Assembly (NCBI GenBank): GCA_023443865.1 | Contig: JAEZST010000006.1 | Location: 124,001 to 188,000, forward strand | Direction: 5' to 3' | DNA: 64,000 nucleotides | Origin: Spirochaetota bacterium | GTDB taxonomy: Bacteria > Spirochaetota > Spirochaetia > Treponematales > Treponemataceae | Shown: one piece after another, positions 8,129 through 16,288 of the stretch | Numbering within the stretch: the stretch's first letter is position 1 | Layout of the letters: each line of letters begins with the position of its first letter | Translations under genes and position numbers: made by a program | The notes under the pieces: generated by a model | Told to the model about the DNA's origin: nothing | Seen by the model: the letters and a program-made list of their open reading frames with translations, nothing else | Database searches by the model: none

Positions 8129-8603
8129 AATTGAGCACCACCCGCGGCAGCGTCTGCGCGAGCCTCGTCCGGAACTCGTAAACCAGGGTCATGGATTCTC
8201 CCTTCAGAAGGGGCCGATTCACGGAAAGAACGAAGGTATAGTCATCGGTCCATTCCTTACGGGAAAAGTCAATCGGAACGTCCCCCTCCCAGCTCACCGA
8301 ATGGGAGGTTAGCGCGGCATAACCGGTGTCCATGGGCTGGGCGAAGCGGATGCTCACCCTATTCCCGTTCCGCGCGAGGCTATCGCGGGAAGTGGCGTCG
8401 GGAAGGATATCCTCAACCCAGGCTTGCCGTTCGTAAAACGACGGTTCTATAAGCGGCTTCTCATTCGGCCTGGGCGAGAATAACCGACTGACAGTCGATT
8501 TGGGCGATTGCCCGGATAGTAAGGAAATAAATATCCAAAACCAAAACAGAAGAAACAGGGAAAGAAAAATAAAGAAGCCGCGAAGATATCCCTTACCGGT
8601 CAT
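8121..8603 (-). CDS. Membrane-anchored Ig-like (Big_5-type) domain protein
   Basis: This 160-residue protein has one strongly hydrophobic N-terminal segment (about 9-30) and then a single extracytoplasmic domain with beta-strand character. The segment VSIRFAQPMDTGY near residues 82-94 and the later FVLSVNRPLLKGESMTLVY resemble the bacterial Ig-like Big_5 fold, in which 'F..PMD' is typical. No enzymatic motif is visible. It sits between an acyl-ACP thioesterase gene (13-bp gap) and the transglutaminase-like gene (8-bp overlap), so it may be an accessory or anchor of the latter. The domain match is moderate. Confidence 0.65.
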   Translation of the reverse strand: MTGKGYLRGFFIFLSLFLLFWFWIFISLLSGQSPKSTVSRLFSPRPNEKPLIEPSFYERQAWVEDILPDATSRDSLARNGNRVSIRFAQPMDTGYAALTSHSVSWEGDVPIDFSRKEWTDDYTFVLSVNRPLLKGESMTLVYEFRTRLAQTLPRVVLNYE

Positions 8604-8616
8604 TTCTTTTCCCTAT

Positions 8617-9426
8617 CTATAACGTATTCCAGTCAATCTCGATAGAGCAGCACTCGGCGTCGAGCGAATAAAGCGAATGGAGGGTCCGCGAGCCGGAAAG
8701 GCCGCCCTCAGAAGGGCCGCCCTCAGAAGGGCCGCCCTCAGAAGGGCCGCAACCGGGAAGGATGAGGGTTTCGACCCGCCCCTCGGCGCCATGGGCCACT
8801 TCTTTCCGGTATTGCACCATGACCCGCGAAGGCTCATGGCCGAAAAGATAGTCCTCCGGAAGGGAATCCAGGGCCCATCCGATAAAGCAAAGGTTGTTTA
8901 CGTGCAGATTGGTGTCGATATCCCCGTTCGAGGCGGTAAAGGCGCGAACGGAAGGCTCGCTAGAGCCCTCTTCCGCGCCGCGGGAGCCCCGCACGTCAGC
9001 GATGGTGACGCACCGCGAGGCGCTCTCCGGACTCACGCCGAAGCGATCCCACTGTTCTTGGGGAATGCGCATGGGCCGCCTCTTGTCGGTATCCACGAGA
9101 ATCCAGTTCGCCCGAGCCTCCACGAGGACGGTACCGTCCGGGTCGGTCACGGTGAACTCACGGTCCGCGAAGAAGGATTTCATTCCGTTGATCCGGGTAT
9201 GAACGGTCACGGTATCCCCGAAGCGGGGAAGAGACCGTATCCGAACGTCCCACTTCACGAGCATCCATCCGCAGCGGTTGGACTCGTAATAATCAAGTCC
9301 CATCCCGCGGGCCTCGCTATGGAGGATCGCGATATCCTCGAGGTAGCCCAACAGGGCAAGAAGCGAAAGCTTTCGCGACGGTCCGATCTCGTAATAATGG
9401 ACGAAATACTGTCGCATAAATTCCAT
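8617..9426 (-). CDS. Acyl-ACP thioesterase
   Basis: This 269-residue double hot-dog protein of the FatA/FatB-like bacterial family releases free fatty acid from acyl-carrier protein. Recognisable parts are the start (FMRQYFVHYYEIGPSRKLSL), the GWMLVKWDVRI strand, RINGMKSFFADREF, the second-half signature SNGDIDTNLHVNN (about 168-180), and W-L/D-S. Translation begins at 9426 behind AAGGGGA. It is the first gene of an operon with two envelope proteins, which is unusual for this enzyme. Near the C-terminus a low-complexity run of SEGGP units is encoded by a 15-bp tandem repeat and probably forms a flexible loop. The enzyme family is clear; chain-length preference cannot be read. Confidence 0.9.
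   Translation of the reverse strand: MEFMRQYFVHYYEIGPSRKLSLLALLGYLEDIAILHSEARGMGLDYYESNRCGWMLVKWDVRIRSLPRFGDTVTVHTRINGMKSFFADREFTVTDPDGTVLVEARANWILVDTDKRRPMRIPQEQWDRFGVSPESASRCVTIADVRGSRGAEEGSSEPSVRAFTASNGDIDTNLHVNNLCFIGWALDSLPEDYLFGHEPSRVMVQYRKEVAHGAEGRVETLILPGCGPSEGGPSEGGPSEGGLSGSRTLHSLYSLDAECCSIEIDWNTL
8701..8745. repeat. In-frame 15-bp tandem repeat (3 copies) inside the thioesterase gene
   Basis: The unit GCCGCCCTCAGAAGG is repeated exactly at 8701-8715, 8716-8730 and 8731-8745, followed by a 5-bp partial unit. On the coding strand it gives repeated Ser-Glu-Gly-Gly-Pro, so changes in copy number would keep the frame. Confidence 0.95.
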
Positions 9427-9538
9427 GGATGTCCCCTTTTTTAATTAATATTTTACGGTGAATACGCGATTCGCTTACCCTTCCCTCACGGGTTTCTCAC
9501 GGGTTGGTGCGATACTGCCTCCCATCGGGAGGTACAGC

Positions 9539-10606
9539 ATGCGTATAGCCTTTTCCATAAACGGCGAGGGCCGCGGCCATTTTTCGCGGGCCGTCGCCCT
9601 CGCGGAAATCCTCGGCGCCCGGCACGAAATCACGTTTTGGGCCCCGGAACACCTGACGGCCGAGCTCCGCGGGCGTTTCCCCGACTGCGGCGTGTATAGC
9701 ATACCATATTTCGCCTTCGTGCAAAACGGTTTCACGGTGGATTACGTAAAAACCGCCCTGGCGAACGCGGGGCTCCTTTTCGGCGCGACGGGTACCGGCG
9801 CCGAGATCGCCAGAAGAATGAAAGACGCCCGGGTTGAAGCGGTGGTTTCCGACTTTGAGCCCTTCGCCGCCCGCTCGGCGAAGCTATTGGGCATTCCGGT
9901 CCTCCAGCTCAATCATCCCGGGGTAGTGCTCCGCTCCTTCAGCCTCGGTTTCGGCGCTATCGTGGCCCGGCTCGTATCCCGGTACATGATGGCCCGTTCG
10001 GACCGCACCGTCATCTGCTCCTTCTTCGACGGCGACGTCGGGCCCATCGTGCGGAAGGAATTGCGGGAACGGGAAGCGGTCTCCGGGGAGCACGTGGCGG
10101 TGTACCTGAAGCCCCTGTATCGGGATACCCTCTTTCCGCTCCTGGAACGCCTGGGGAAAGACCGTTTCAGGATCTTTCCCGACCCACGGGCCGATTACGC
10201 GGAAACACTTCTTTCATGCCGCGCCCTCGTCTCTCCGGCGGGCCATCAGAGCATTTCCGAAGCCCTCGCCCTCGGAAAGCCGGTGCTGGCGATACCGGTG
10301 CAAGGCCAATACGAGCAGGAACTGAACGCCCGTAAACTCCGCGCAACCGGGTTCGGTGACTGGTGCCGCCACGGAGACCTTCACCGAAAGCTGCCCGACT
10401 TCCTGGACAGCCTCGAAACGTACGAAAAGGCCATCGCGCTCTCCCGCGCGTCTGCCGCGGGCGAAGGTGAAAGGCGCTCGTCCTGCCGGGACGAAACCGA
10501 ACGGGCGGCGCTCATGGTCGAGCTTTTTTGCGCCGAGTCGCGACGCAGGCCGGAATGGAAAAGAAGGCCCCTCCTCGCGGCCGTGCTCCTCAACGGGATG
10601 AATTAA
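9539..10606 (+). CDS. Glycosyltransferase of the UDP-glycosyltransferase/MurG-like (GT-B) type
   Basis: The gene encodes 355 residues from the ATG at 9539, which has a GGGAGG ribosome binding site; an upstream in-frame ATG at 9458 lacks one. The N-terminal MRIAFSINGEGRGHFSRA is the glycine-rich acceptor-side loop of GT-B enzymes (compare G-x-GH in MurG and UGTs). The C-terminal part has the nucleotide-sugar binding segment (SCRALVSPAGHQSISEALALGKPVLAIPVQGQYEQELNA split around residues 225-262), with the conserved His-x4-E-A pattern. It is cytoplasmic and probably membrane-associated, transferring a sugar to a lipid or other acceptor. No neighbour identifies the substrate. Confidence 0.85.
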   Translation: MRIAFSINGEGRGHFSRAVALAEILGARHEITFWAPEHLTAELRGRFPDCGVYSIPYFAFVQNGFTVDYVKTALANAGLLFGATGTGAEIARRMKDARVEAVVSDFEPFAARSAKLLGIPVLQLNHPGVVLRSFSLGFGAIVARLVSRYMMARSDRTVICSFFDGDVGPIVRKELREREAVSGEHVAVYLKPLYRDTLFPLLERLGKDRFRIFPDPRADYAETLLSCRALVSPAGHQSISEALALGKPVLAIPVQGQYEQELNARKLRATGFGDWCRHGDLHRKLPDFLDSLETYEKAIALSRASAAGEGERRSSCRDETERAALMVELFCAESRRRPEWKRRPLLAAVLLNGMN

Positions 10607-10638
10607 GGCGGCGGCCGAAGCGTCCCGGCCGAAAAGCC

Positions 10639-10682
10639 CGGCGAATCGCGCTTACTGAATAGTGTCGGCGAATCGCGCTTAC
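10639..10682. repeat. Pair of 17-bp direct repeats
   Basis: CGGCGAATCGCGCTTAC occurs at 10639-10655 and again, exactly, at 10666-10682 (27-bp period), upstream of the metallophosphoesterase promoter. Possible uses are a binding-site pair or a replication-slippage relic. Confidence 0.8.
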
Positions 10683-10720
10683 CGAAACGCGCGGGCTGCC
10701 GCGTACCTGCCTCGCGCGAA

Positions 10721-10749
10721 TTGTATTGGCCCCGTGAGGTCGGTATACT
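10721..10749 (+). promoter_or_regulatory. Leaderless promoter of the metallophosphoesterase gene
   Basis: -35 TTGTAT (10721-10726), 17-nt spacer, -10 TATACT (10744-10749), then 6 nt (GACGGT) to the ATG at 10756. No ribosome binding site is present. Confidence 0.65.
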
Positions 10750-10755
10750 GACGGT

Positions 10756-11592
10756 ATGTACTCACTCCGTTCCGCCCGCGCCGCCGGCGCTTTCGCTGCA
10801 TTGGCCTGCGCGGGGCTATTGTCCCTCGCCTCCTGCGCCACCGCGCCCGAACTCGGCGTCAACCGGGTACGGCGCTTCGATCTAACCGCGTCGCCGGGGC
10901 TTACCGCGCCCTATCGGATCGCCTTCGTCTCCGATATCCATTTGGGGAATAATTTTTCGGTAAAGCGGTTCCGCCGCCTCATCGATTCCATAAACGCGGA
11001 GCGCCCGGACTGTATCCTGATCGGCGGCGACGACACCCTGAGCGCCGCCCAAATAGACGACTTCGCGCGGGAGGCGGCGAGGCTTTACGCGCCCGACGGG
11101 GTGTACGCAAGCCTGGGCAACCACGATTTTTATAACGGGCGAGAGCGCACCGTCGAAACCCTCCGGGCCGCGGGCATAGTCGTGCTCCAAGACACCCTCG
11201 TAAAACTCCCGGGAGGCCTGGCCATCGCCGGTATCGGCGATTTTCGCGACGCCTTTCCCGACATGGCGCGCTTCCGGGATATCCTCGAAACCGAACCGTA
11301 CACGGTTCTGATCAGCCATAATCCGGATTTTGCCGAAAAGCTTCCCCCCGCGGATCTACGGTATTTCGACCTGATCGTCTCTGGCCATACGCACGGCGGG
11401 CAAATCACCTTTTTTGGTTACGCGCCCGTCCTACCCTCGGAATACGGCCAAAAATACCGGAGCGGCCTTATCAGAAAGGGAGAAACCCCGGTTATCGTCT
11501 CCAACGGTGCGGGTTTCGGGGGGAATCTTCTCCGGTTCCGGATCTTCGCTCCCTCTGACTTTCTAGTAATTACCCTCAATCCCCAAAACTGA
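10756..11592 (+). CDS. Lipoprotein metallophosphoesterase (YkuE/LpxG-like)
   Basis: This 278-residue protein has a lipoprotein signal whose lipobox ends at Cys27 (LLSLASC). The two-metal phosphoesterase motifs follow in order: SDIH (D60, H62), GGDD (91-94 region), GNHD (121-124), SHNP (187-190) and GHTHGGQ (210-216). The second motif has GGDD where many members have GD. The family includes calcineurin-like enzymes that cleave phosphodiester or pyrophosphate bonds of lipids such as UDP-diacylglucosamine. Here the lipid anchor puts the enzyme on the periplasmic side, so a lipid or envelope substrate is likely. Its 3' end overlaps the convergent IMPACT-family gene by 17 bp. It appears monocistronic. 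Confidence 0.88.
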   Translation: MYSLRSARAAGAFAALACAGLLSLASCATAPELGVNRVRRFDLTASPGLTAPYRIAFVSDIHLGNNFSVKRFRRLIDSINAERPDCILIGGDDTLSAAQIDDFAREAARLYAPDGVYASLGNHDFYNGRERTVETLRAAGIVVLQDTLVKLPGGLAIAGIGDFRDAFPDMARFRDILETEPYTVLISHNPDFAEKLPPADLRYFDLIVSGHTHGGQITFFGYAPVLPSEYGQKYRSGLIRKGETPVIVSNGAGFGGNLLRFRIFAPSDFLVITLNPQN

Positions 11593-12172
11593 GCGAGCAC
11601 TTCCCCGCGGACAGTTCCGTCATTTCCGCCGACAGCCTGTCCGCGCGGTCGCTCCGCACCCGGCCCCCGAGCTCTACGTCCGTGGCGAAACGCTCTTCCC
11701 GTATCTCGGCCCCAAGCGCCTCAAGGAGCCTTTTCGCCCGCTCGTACAGGTCATACCCCAGGCCGAGGCGGAACGATCGGGTTTCGACCAATTCCACGGG
11801 CTCCGTTTCCGCGACAACGGCCTTGGCGGCCTCGGTATAGGCCTTCACGAGACCGCCCGTTCCCAAGAGTGTGCCGCCGAACCAGCGGGTCACGGTAAGC
11901 ATGGCGTTCGTAAGTCCCGAGCCCTTCAATACCTCGAGAACCGGCCTTCCCGCCGTTCCCGAGGGCTCCCCGTCGTCGGAGCAGCCCAGCGTCCCCCCGG
12001 TTTTCCCGACGGAGAAGGCATGGACCACGTGGGCGGCGTCGGCGTATTTTTCCTTTTGGGCCTTCAGGAACGCTCGCGCCTGCTCTTGCGAGGAGACCGG
12101 GACCAATTCGGCGAGAAACCGGGAGCGTTTTATCTCTATTTCGGCGACTGCCGGACCCGCGGGGACGTTCAC
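11576..12172 (-). CDS. IMPACT/YigZ (UPF0029) family protein
   Basis: This 198-residue protein has the diagnostic IMPACT-family core: HVVHAFSVG, GCSDDGEPSGTAGRP, LEVLKGSGLTNAMLTVTRW, and FGGTLLGTGGLVKAY (about residues 47-112), followed by a DUF1949-like C-terminal ferredoxin-fold part. The E. coli homologue YigZ and eukaryotic IMPACT act in translation or stress control, but the bacterial function is unsettled. The apparent start is GTG at 12172; AGGAG lies 11 nt upstream, a long spacing. It follows the cyclase gene by 28 bp and may be read from the same transcript. Confidence 0.9.
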   Translation of the reverse strand: MNVPAGPAVAEIEIKRSRFLAELVPVSSQEQARAFLKAQKEKYADAAHVVHAFSVGKTGGTLGCSDDGEPSGTAGRPVLEVLKGSGLTNAMLTVTRWFGGTLLGTGGLVKAYTEAAKAVVAETEPVELVETRSFRLGLGYDLYERAKRLLEALGAEIREERFATDVELGGRVRSDRADRLSAEMTELSAGKCSLSFGD

Positions 12173-12200
12173 GAGGCTGTTTTCTCCTGCATCGCGGCCG

Positions 12201-15008
12201 TCACTTCGAGGTCATGTTGACGATATCGGTCCAGTCCGGGGCGGTACCGTTCTTGATGAGGCCCTTTACGCGCTCGAGGAATATCCGGGACGCGTCGTCT
12301 TCCGGGTCCAGCTCGACGCACTTGGTAAAGAAAAGCAGCGCGTCGCCGAAACGCTTTTCCCGGTACGCGTCGATCGCCGCGTTGAATTTATCGGCGAGGG
12401 CGACCTGCCTGCCCGAGGCCTCGGCGCGAACGCCCATAATATTGTACAGCTGTACCGGGGTTTCGATTCCCACTACCCTCACCCGGTCCAGTTTCCGGCC
12501 GAGGAACATTCCGTCGGTAGCGTTCCAGGTAGTCTCCGAAACCAGAATCCAGGTGCCGTATTGCTTGTTTACGCCCTCCAGCCGGGCCGCGAGGTTCACG
12601 TCGTTCCCCATGATCGTATAGTTCATCTTGTTGTCCGTGCCCATGTTGCCCACGACCATCGGCCCCGTGTTAATCCCGATCCGCGTATACACGGGCATGG
12701 GCGTGAAGTTCGAGGCCAGCATGTCGTCGTTCAGCTGTTTTTCGGCCTGCTTCATGCGCACCGCGGCGAGACAGGCCCGCTTCGCGTGGTCGCTCAGGTC
12801 GATGGGCGCGCCGAAGAACGAAACGATGGCGTCGCCGATATACTTGTCGATCGTCCCCTTTTGCTCCAGCACGATATCGCTCATCAAGGTGAGGTACCGA
12901 TTAAGAATCTCGACCAGATGTTCGGGCGTTACCTTCTCCGAAAGGGTCGAAAAGCTCTTTATGTCGGTAAACAGGGCGGTAATGTGCTTTTCCTGGCCGC
13001 CGAGTTTCAAGAGGCTCGGGTCAGCGACGATCTGGTTAACCACGTCCGAGGAAAGGTACATGGTGAAAGCCTTTCGCAAAAAGCTCTTTTCCTGTTCCGA
13101 AAACACGAACCGGAGAATGGAAACCAAAAGGAAGGTAAACGAGACGGTAAGGAGCGGCACGAAGAGCTGGAGATAGATCCGGGTAAGCGCCATGATCGCG
13201 GCTATCGCGACGAAGACCGCCACCATGGAAAGCAGGCCGTACGCGATGCGGCCGCGCAGGCTTTTAATTCTGCGGAACGCGAGGGCGCTTGCCAGCGCGA
13301 GGAAAAAGGCGATGATCCAGGAGCCCCATCGCGGCACGGGGACGATAAACTGCCCGGTCATGATCGTATTGTAGATATTCGCGTGGGTACCGACGTTCGG
13401 GTAGCGCTGGTGGAACGGGTTATTGCCCATATCCGAGGTTCCCGTCGCGCTGTTTCCGATTATCGAGAACGAACCCGAGCATATCGCCTCGAGCTTTTTG
13501 ACATGGTCCATGTACGCCGCGTATTGCTCGTTATAAACCTTAAAATTGGAACGCACGGTTTCCTCGAAGTCGCGTAAGGCCGGGTCGCCGCCGGCGTCGA
13601 TCACCCGTTCCACCGTCTCGTAGATCTCCGCGTCGAAACCGCCCGACAAAAATTCCCCGTAATCTGAGAAAAAGACCTTTCTGGCCTCGAAATACGCCGA
13701 AAAATCATCGCGGCCGCCCTCGAGCAGGGCCGCTTTCCACGAAACGATATCCTTCCAGGAACCGCGAAGCCAAAGAACCGCGTCATGATACCCGAGATAT
13801 CCCTCGGCGGTTCTTACGTTGAGCCCCTCAATCGCCGTCAGATTGTCGATCAACTGCTGTTCCATTTCGTCGGCCAGGGTAAAATCGTAGGAAGAAAGGT
13901 GCTTGAAGCTGTCGTTGGAGCGGTTCAGGGCGTCCTGATAGGGTTTCTTGAGCCAATTGATAACGAACCGACCGTCTTCGTCCAGGGGTATTCGAATATT
14001 CGCCCGCTTTCCCGAAGCTGGATCGGCGGGATCAAGGGCGTTTTCCAATACCAGGGAATAGCGGTCGCGCACGACCGCCTCGGGTTCGAGCAGGTTGAGC
14101 ATCGGGGCGAATACGAGCTGTCCGAAATACTTGCCCTCATACCCGGTCAGGAGCTCGACCCGTCGCCGGATACCGTCCTCGTCAATGATAACGTTCGGAA
14201 AGCCCGCCCCGGCGGCTTCCTGCAGGAGGATCAAAATGGCGGGGGTAATGCCCTCCGCGGCTTTGTTGCTATCCCGGAATTTGCGGTTCTCCGCGAGAAA
14301 GCGGCCCAGGGGATCCGAAACGTCGCTCCTGAGGATTTTGTCCAGGGCAAAGGCCTTCGCCCCGTCCAAATCGTCGTTTCCCGTGAGCTTGGTATTGTTA
14401 ATGGTAAGGTACGCGTTGCCGAAAAACCGGATCGCCTTGGCGAAGTATTCGTCGTTGTCCCGGAAAATGTTCCCGGTGACCGACGAGGATAATTCATCGA
14501 GCCGTTGCCCAAGGTAGCCGGTCATGTCGGAACCGACCTCGCGTACGGCGGTCAGGGGAATGTTCTTGTCCGCCACGGCCTCGGCAAATTGGCCGACGTA
14601 TTCCACCACCTCGCCCTTCGTGGCGGAGTATTCCTCGGGAAAAACGTCTTTCACGTAGGCGCGGTTCACCCCGGCCTGACCGGGGGTCAGGTACTCGATA
14701 TCGAATACCACCGCCTTTCCGCCCAATTCGCGCATGCGGATCAGCACGTCCGCCAGAATGTCACGGGTCCACGGCCAGGCGCCGATTTCCTCAATGGCCC
14801 GGTCGTCGATATCGATCAGCAACACGTCGTCCCGTTCAGCGGGCGCGGGTTTCAGGGCAAGCAGGGTATCGTACATATTGTACTCGAATTTTAAGCCCGT
14901 CTCGGTAAGGGACAGGGCGATAAAGGCGATCAGGGTGGAAAAGGCAACCAAATATTCGAGTTTCTTCTTCATGAAATCCAAAAACAGGGAGCTTTTTTCT
15001 TTATGCAT
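12201..15008 (-). CDS. CHASE2-domain class III adenylate/guanylate cyclase
   Basis: This 935-residue membrane receptor-cyclase makes cAMP or cGMP from ATP or GTP. After an N-terminal helix (about 17-36), an extracytoplasmic CHASE2 sensor spans roughly 40-550 (VLLIDIDDRAI, GAWPWTRD). Several membrane helices (about 555-640) follow. The catalytic domain starts near 670, with metal-binding aspartates in LFTDIKSFS (about 679) and KYIGDAIVSFFG (about 724), and the transition-state segment GNDVNLAARLEG. The C-terminal tail has a TPR-like repeat (FGDALLFFTKCVELDPED). The ATG at 15008 has an AGGAG site. It is divergent from the OmpA/FecR operon. CHASE2 cyclases and FecR-domain proteins recur together, so signal input through the envelope is likely. 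Nucleotide specificity is not certain. Confidence 0.93.
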   Translation of the reverse strand: MHKEKSSLFLDFMKKKLEYLVAFSTLIAFIALSLTETGLKFEYNMYDTLLALKPAPAERDDVLLIDIDDRAIEEIGAWPWTRDILADVLIRMRELGGKAVVFDIEYLTPGQAGVNRAYVKDVFPEEYSATKGEVVEYVGQFAEAVADKNIPLTAVREVGSDMTGYLGQRLDELSSSVTGNIFRDNDEYFAKAIRFFGNAYLTINNTKLTGNDDLDGAKAFALDKILRSDVSDPLGRFLAENRKFRDSNKAAEGITPAILILLQEAAGAGFPNVIIDEDGIRRRVELLTGYEGKYFGQLVFAPMLNLLEPEAVVRDRYSLVLENALDPADPASGKRANIRIPLDEDGRFVINWLKKPYQDALNRSNDSFKHLSSYDFTLADEMEQQLIDNLTAIEGLNVRTAEGYLGYHDAVLWLRGSWKDIVSWKAALLEGGRDDFSAYFEARKVFFSDYGEFLSGGFDAEIYETVERVIDAGGDPALRDFEETVRSNFKVYNEQYAAYMDHVKKLEAICSGSFSIIGNSATGTSDMGNNPFHQRYPNVGTHANIYNTIMTGQFIVPVPRWGSWIIAFFLALASALAFRRIKSLRGRIAYGLLSMVAVFVAIAAIMALTRIYLQLFVPLLTVSFTFLLVSILRFVFSEQEKSFLRKAFTMYLSSDVVNQIVADPSLLKLGGQEKHITALFTDIKSFSTLSEKVTPEHLVEILNRYLTLMSDIVLEQKGTIDKYIGDAIVSFFGAPIDLSDHAKRACLAAVRMKQAEKQLNDDMLASNFTPMPVYTRIGINTGPMVVGNMGTDNKMNYTIMGNDVNLAARLEGVNKQYGTWILVSETTWNATDGMFLGRKLDRVRVVGIETPVQLYNIMGVRAEASGRQVALADKFNAAIDAYREKRFGDALLFFTKCVELDPEDDASRIFLERVKGLIKNGTAPDWTDIVNMTSK

Positions 15009-15091
15009 GACTTCTCCTGCGGCAATTATATAGTATCATTATATATCCATGGGGCGAAAAACCGCAAAGGGAGTGTCCTGCCCCCTAAAAT

Positions 15092-15199
15092 GGGTTATAG
15101 TGAAAGGAGGACACAACCGGGTCCCGGAAGGTGCCGGGGCACACGGAACGCAAAGCCTGACGGGCTAAACCGTTCAAAACCGTTTCAAGGGGATTATGT
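15092..15199 (+). promoter_or_regulatory. Promoter and structured leader resembling the c-di-GMP-I (GEMM) riboswitch core
   Basis: A TATAGT -10 (15096-15101) predicts a transcript start near 15108. The leader then reads CACAACC (15112-15118), a strong GC hairpin containing a GGAA segment (15119-15141), GGAACGCAAAGCC (15145-15157) and GGGCTAAACC (15162-15171). The class I c-di-GMP riboswitch core is CAAACC, a GNRA-capped hairpin, GGGACGCAAAGCC, then GGCCUAAACC. The middle and right elements match closely. The closing P3/P1 strands expected downstream are not evident before the ATG at 15200, so this is either a shortened variant or a degenerate relic. Confidence 0.4.
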
Positions 15200-16288
15200 A
15201 TGGGATTAAAAAAAGGGCCGATCCTGGGTATGCTCGCTCTCGTATCTCTTTTCGGGGCCAACGCCGAGGTGTTGACCTGGAAGGCGAATACCGGACAGCA
15301 GTACGAAACCAGGGTAACGGTCAAAGAATACGTCACCGGACTGGACTCCATCACGAGTCAGCCCGTCACCGTGACCGACGCCGCGCCGTTCCAAGAGGCG
15401 GCCGCGCAAAACCAAAGCACCATTTCGCGCTTACGGCACTTGATAACCTTTCCGCGCAATTCGCTGGAAACGGGAAATACCTGGGAAGGCGCGGTTGAGA
15501 TCGCGTATGACCTATCCGGTTTCGGCCTGAAAGAAGCGCTATCGGTCACCATTCCCGTTACCTACACCTATCGCGGCATGGTGGAACTGGAGGGTAAGCC
15601 CTACTACCGCGTGACGGGCAAGTGGATTCCCTTTTACGTTTTCCCCGAAAAGGACGCAAAACGCTCAAACCTCGAGCGGTTAAGCGGCGTTTCCACCATC
15701 GACTTTTTATGGGATAACCGTTCCGGTTCCCCGAAACGGTCAAACGTCATAGAAGAACTTCAGTACCGCTTTACGGATAAAACCTCGCTCCTCTATACCC
15801 GGGAAACCGCCGAAGAATTCAATACAGTCAGCGAAATAGTCCGCGCGAGCATAGTCAGCCAGCTCCAGGAACGGATACGGGAGCAAAAGGTACAGAACGT
15901 AGACGTTAAGGAAACCGACGCGGGCATCGTGCTCTCCATCGAGAATATCCAGTTCGAGCCCGACTCCGCCGTTCTCGTCGACTCGGAGAAAACGAAGCTC
16001 CTGAATATCGGCGCCATACTGAAGACCCTGACGGGACGTAAATTGAGCGTCGTGGGCCACGCGGCGAATCCTGCGGGTTCCAACGAAGAGGAACTCCTCC
16101 AGCTCTCCGCCGACCGGGCGCGATCGGTCGCCGACTTCCTCGTGCAGTCGGCCATAAAAGGCGCTGACGAGGTAATCGCGAGCGGAAAGGGCGGAACCGA
16201 ACCGATCGACACAAATGAGACCCCCGAAGGCCGCAGCCGAAACCGGCGGGTCGAGATTATCATCCTTGACGAGGAGGCCGGTCAATGA
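15200..16288 (+). CDS. OmpA-family envelope protein
   Basis: This 362-residue protein has a signal peptide (about 1-22, ending ANA). An N-terminal region of about 210 residues is rich in beta-strand and has no family I recognise. The C-terminal OmpA/MotB peptidoglycan-binding domain spans about 240-355: IQFEPDSAVLVDSEKTKLL, VVGHAANPAGSNEE, LSADRARSVADFL, then SRNRRVEI. The last arginines are the usual peptidoglycan-contact signature. It probably links the outer membrane or periplasmic space to the wall. The ATG at 15200 has AAGGGG 7 nt upstream. It heads a four-gene operon, with its TGA overlapping the next ATG by 4 bp. Confidence 0.9.
   Translation: MGLKKGPILGMLALVSLFGANAEVLTWKANTGQQYETRVTVKEYVTGLDSITSQPVTVTDAAPFQEAAAQNQSTISRLRHLITFPRNSLETGNTWEGAVEIAYDLSGFGLKEALSVTIPVTYTYRGMVELEGKPYYRVTGKWIPFYVFPEKDAKRSNLERLSGVSTIDFLWDNRSGSPKRSNVIEELQYRFTDKTSLLYTRETAEEFNTVSEIVRASIVSQLQERIREQKVQNVDVKETDAGIVLSIENIQFEPDSAVLVDSEKTKLLNIGAILKTLTGRKLSVVGHAANPAGSNEEELLQLSADRARSVADFLVQSAIKGADEVIASGKGGTEPIDTNETPEGRSRNRRVEIIILDEEAGQ

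Noticed and set aside
8701..8745. Tandem repeat as a CRISPR-like array
   Set aside because: Units are directly adjacent without spacers and keep the reading frame of the thioesterase gene.
11871..13577. 568-codon plus-strand open frame opposite the IMPACT-family and cyclase genes
   Set aside because: Composition is Arg/His/Gly-rich with no motif, and it lies opposite conserved catalytic motifs of the cyclase.
15145..15175. Reading the leader as a tRNA or another common riboswitch
   Set aside because: There is no cloverleaf or CCA-type end, and no cobalamin, SAM, TPP or glycine core motif. Only the GEMM core blocks match.
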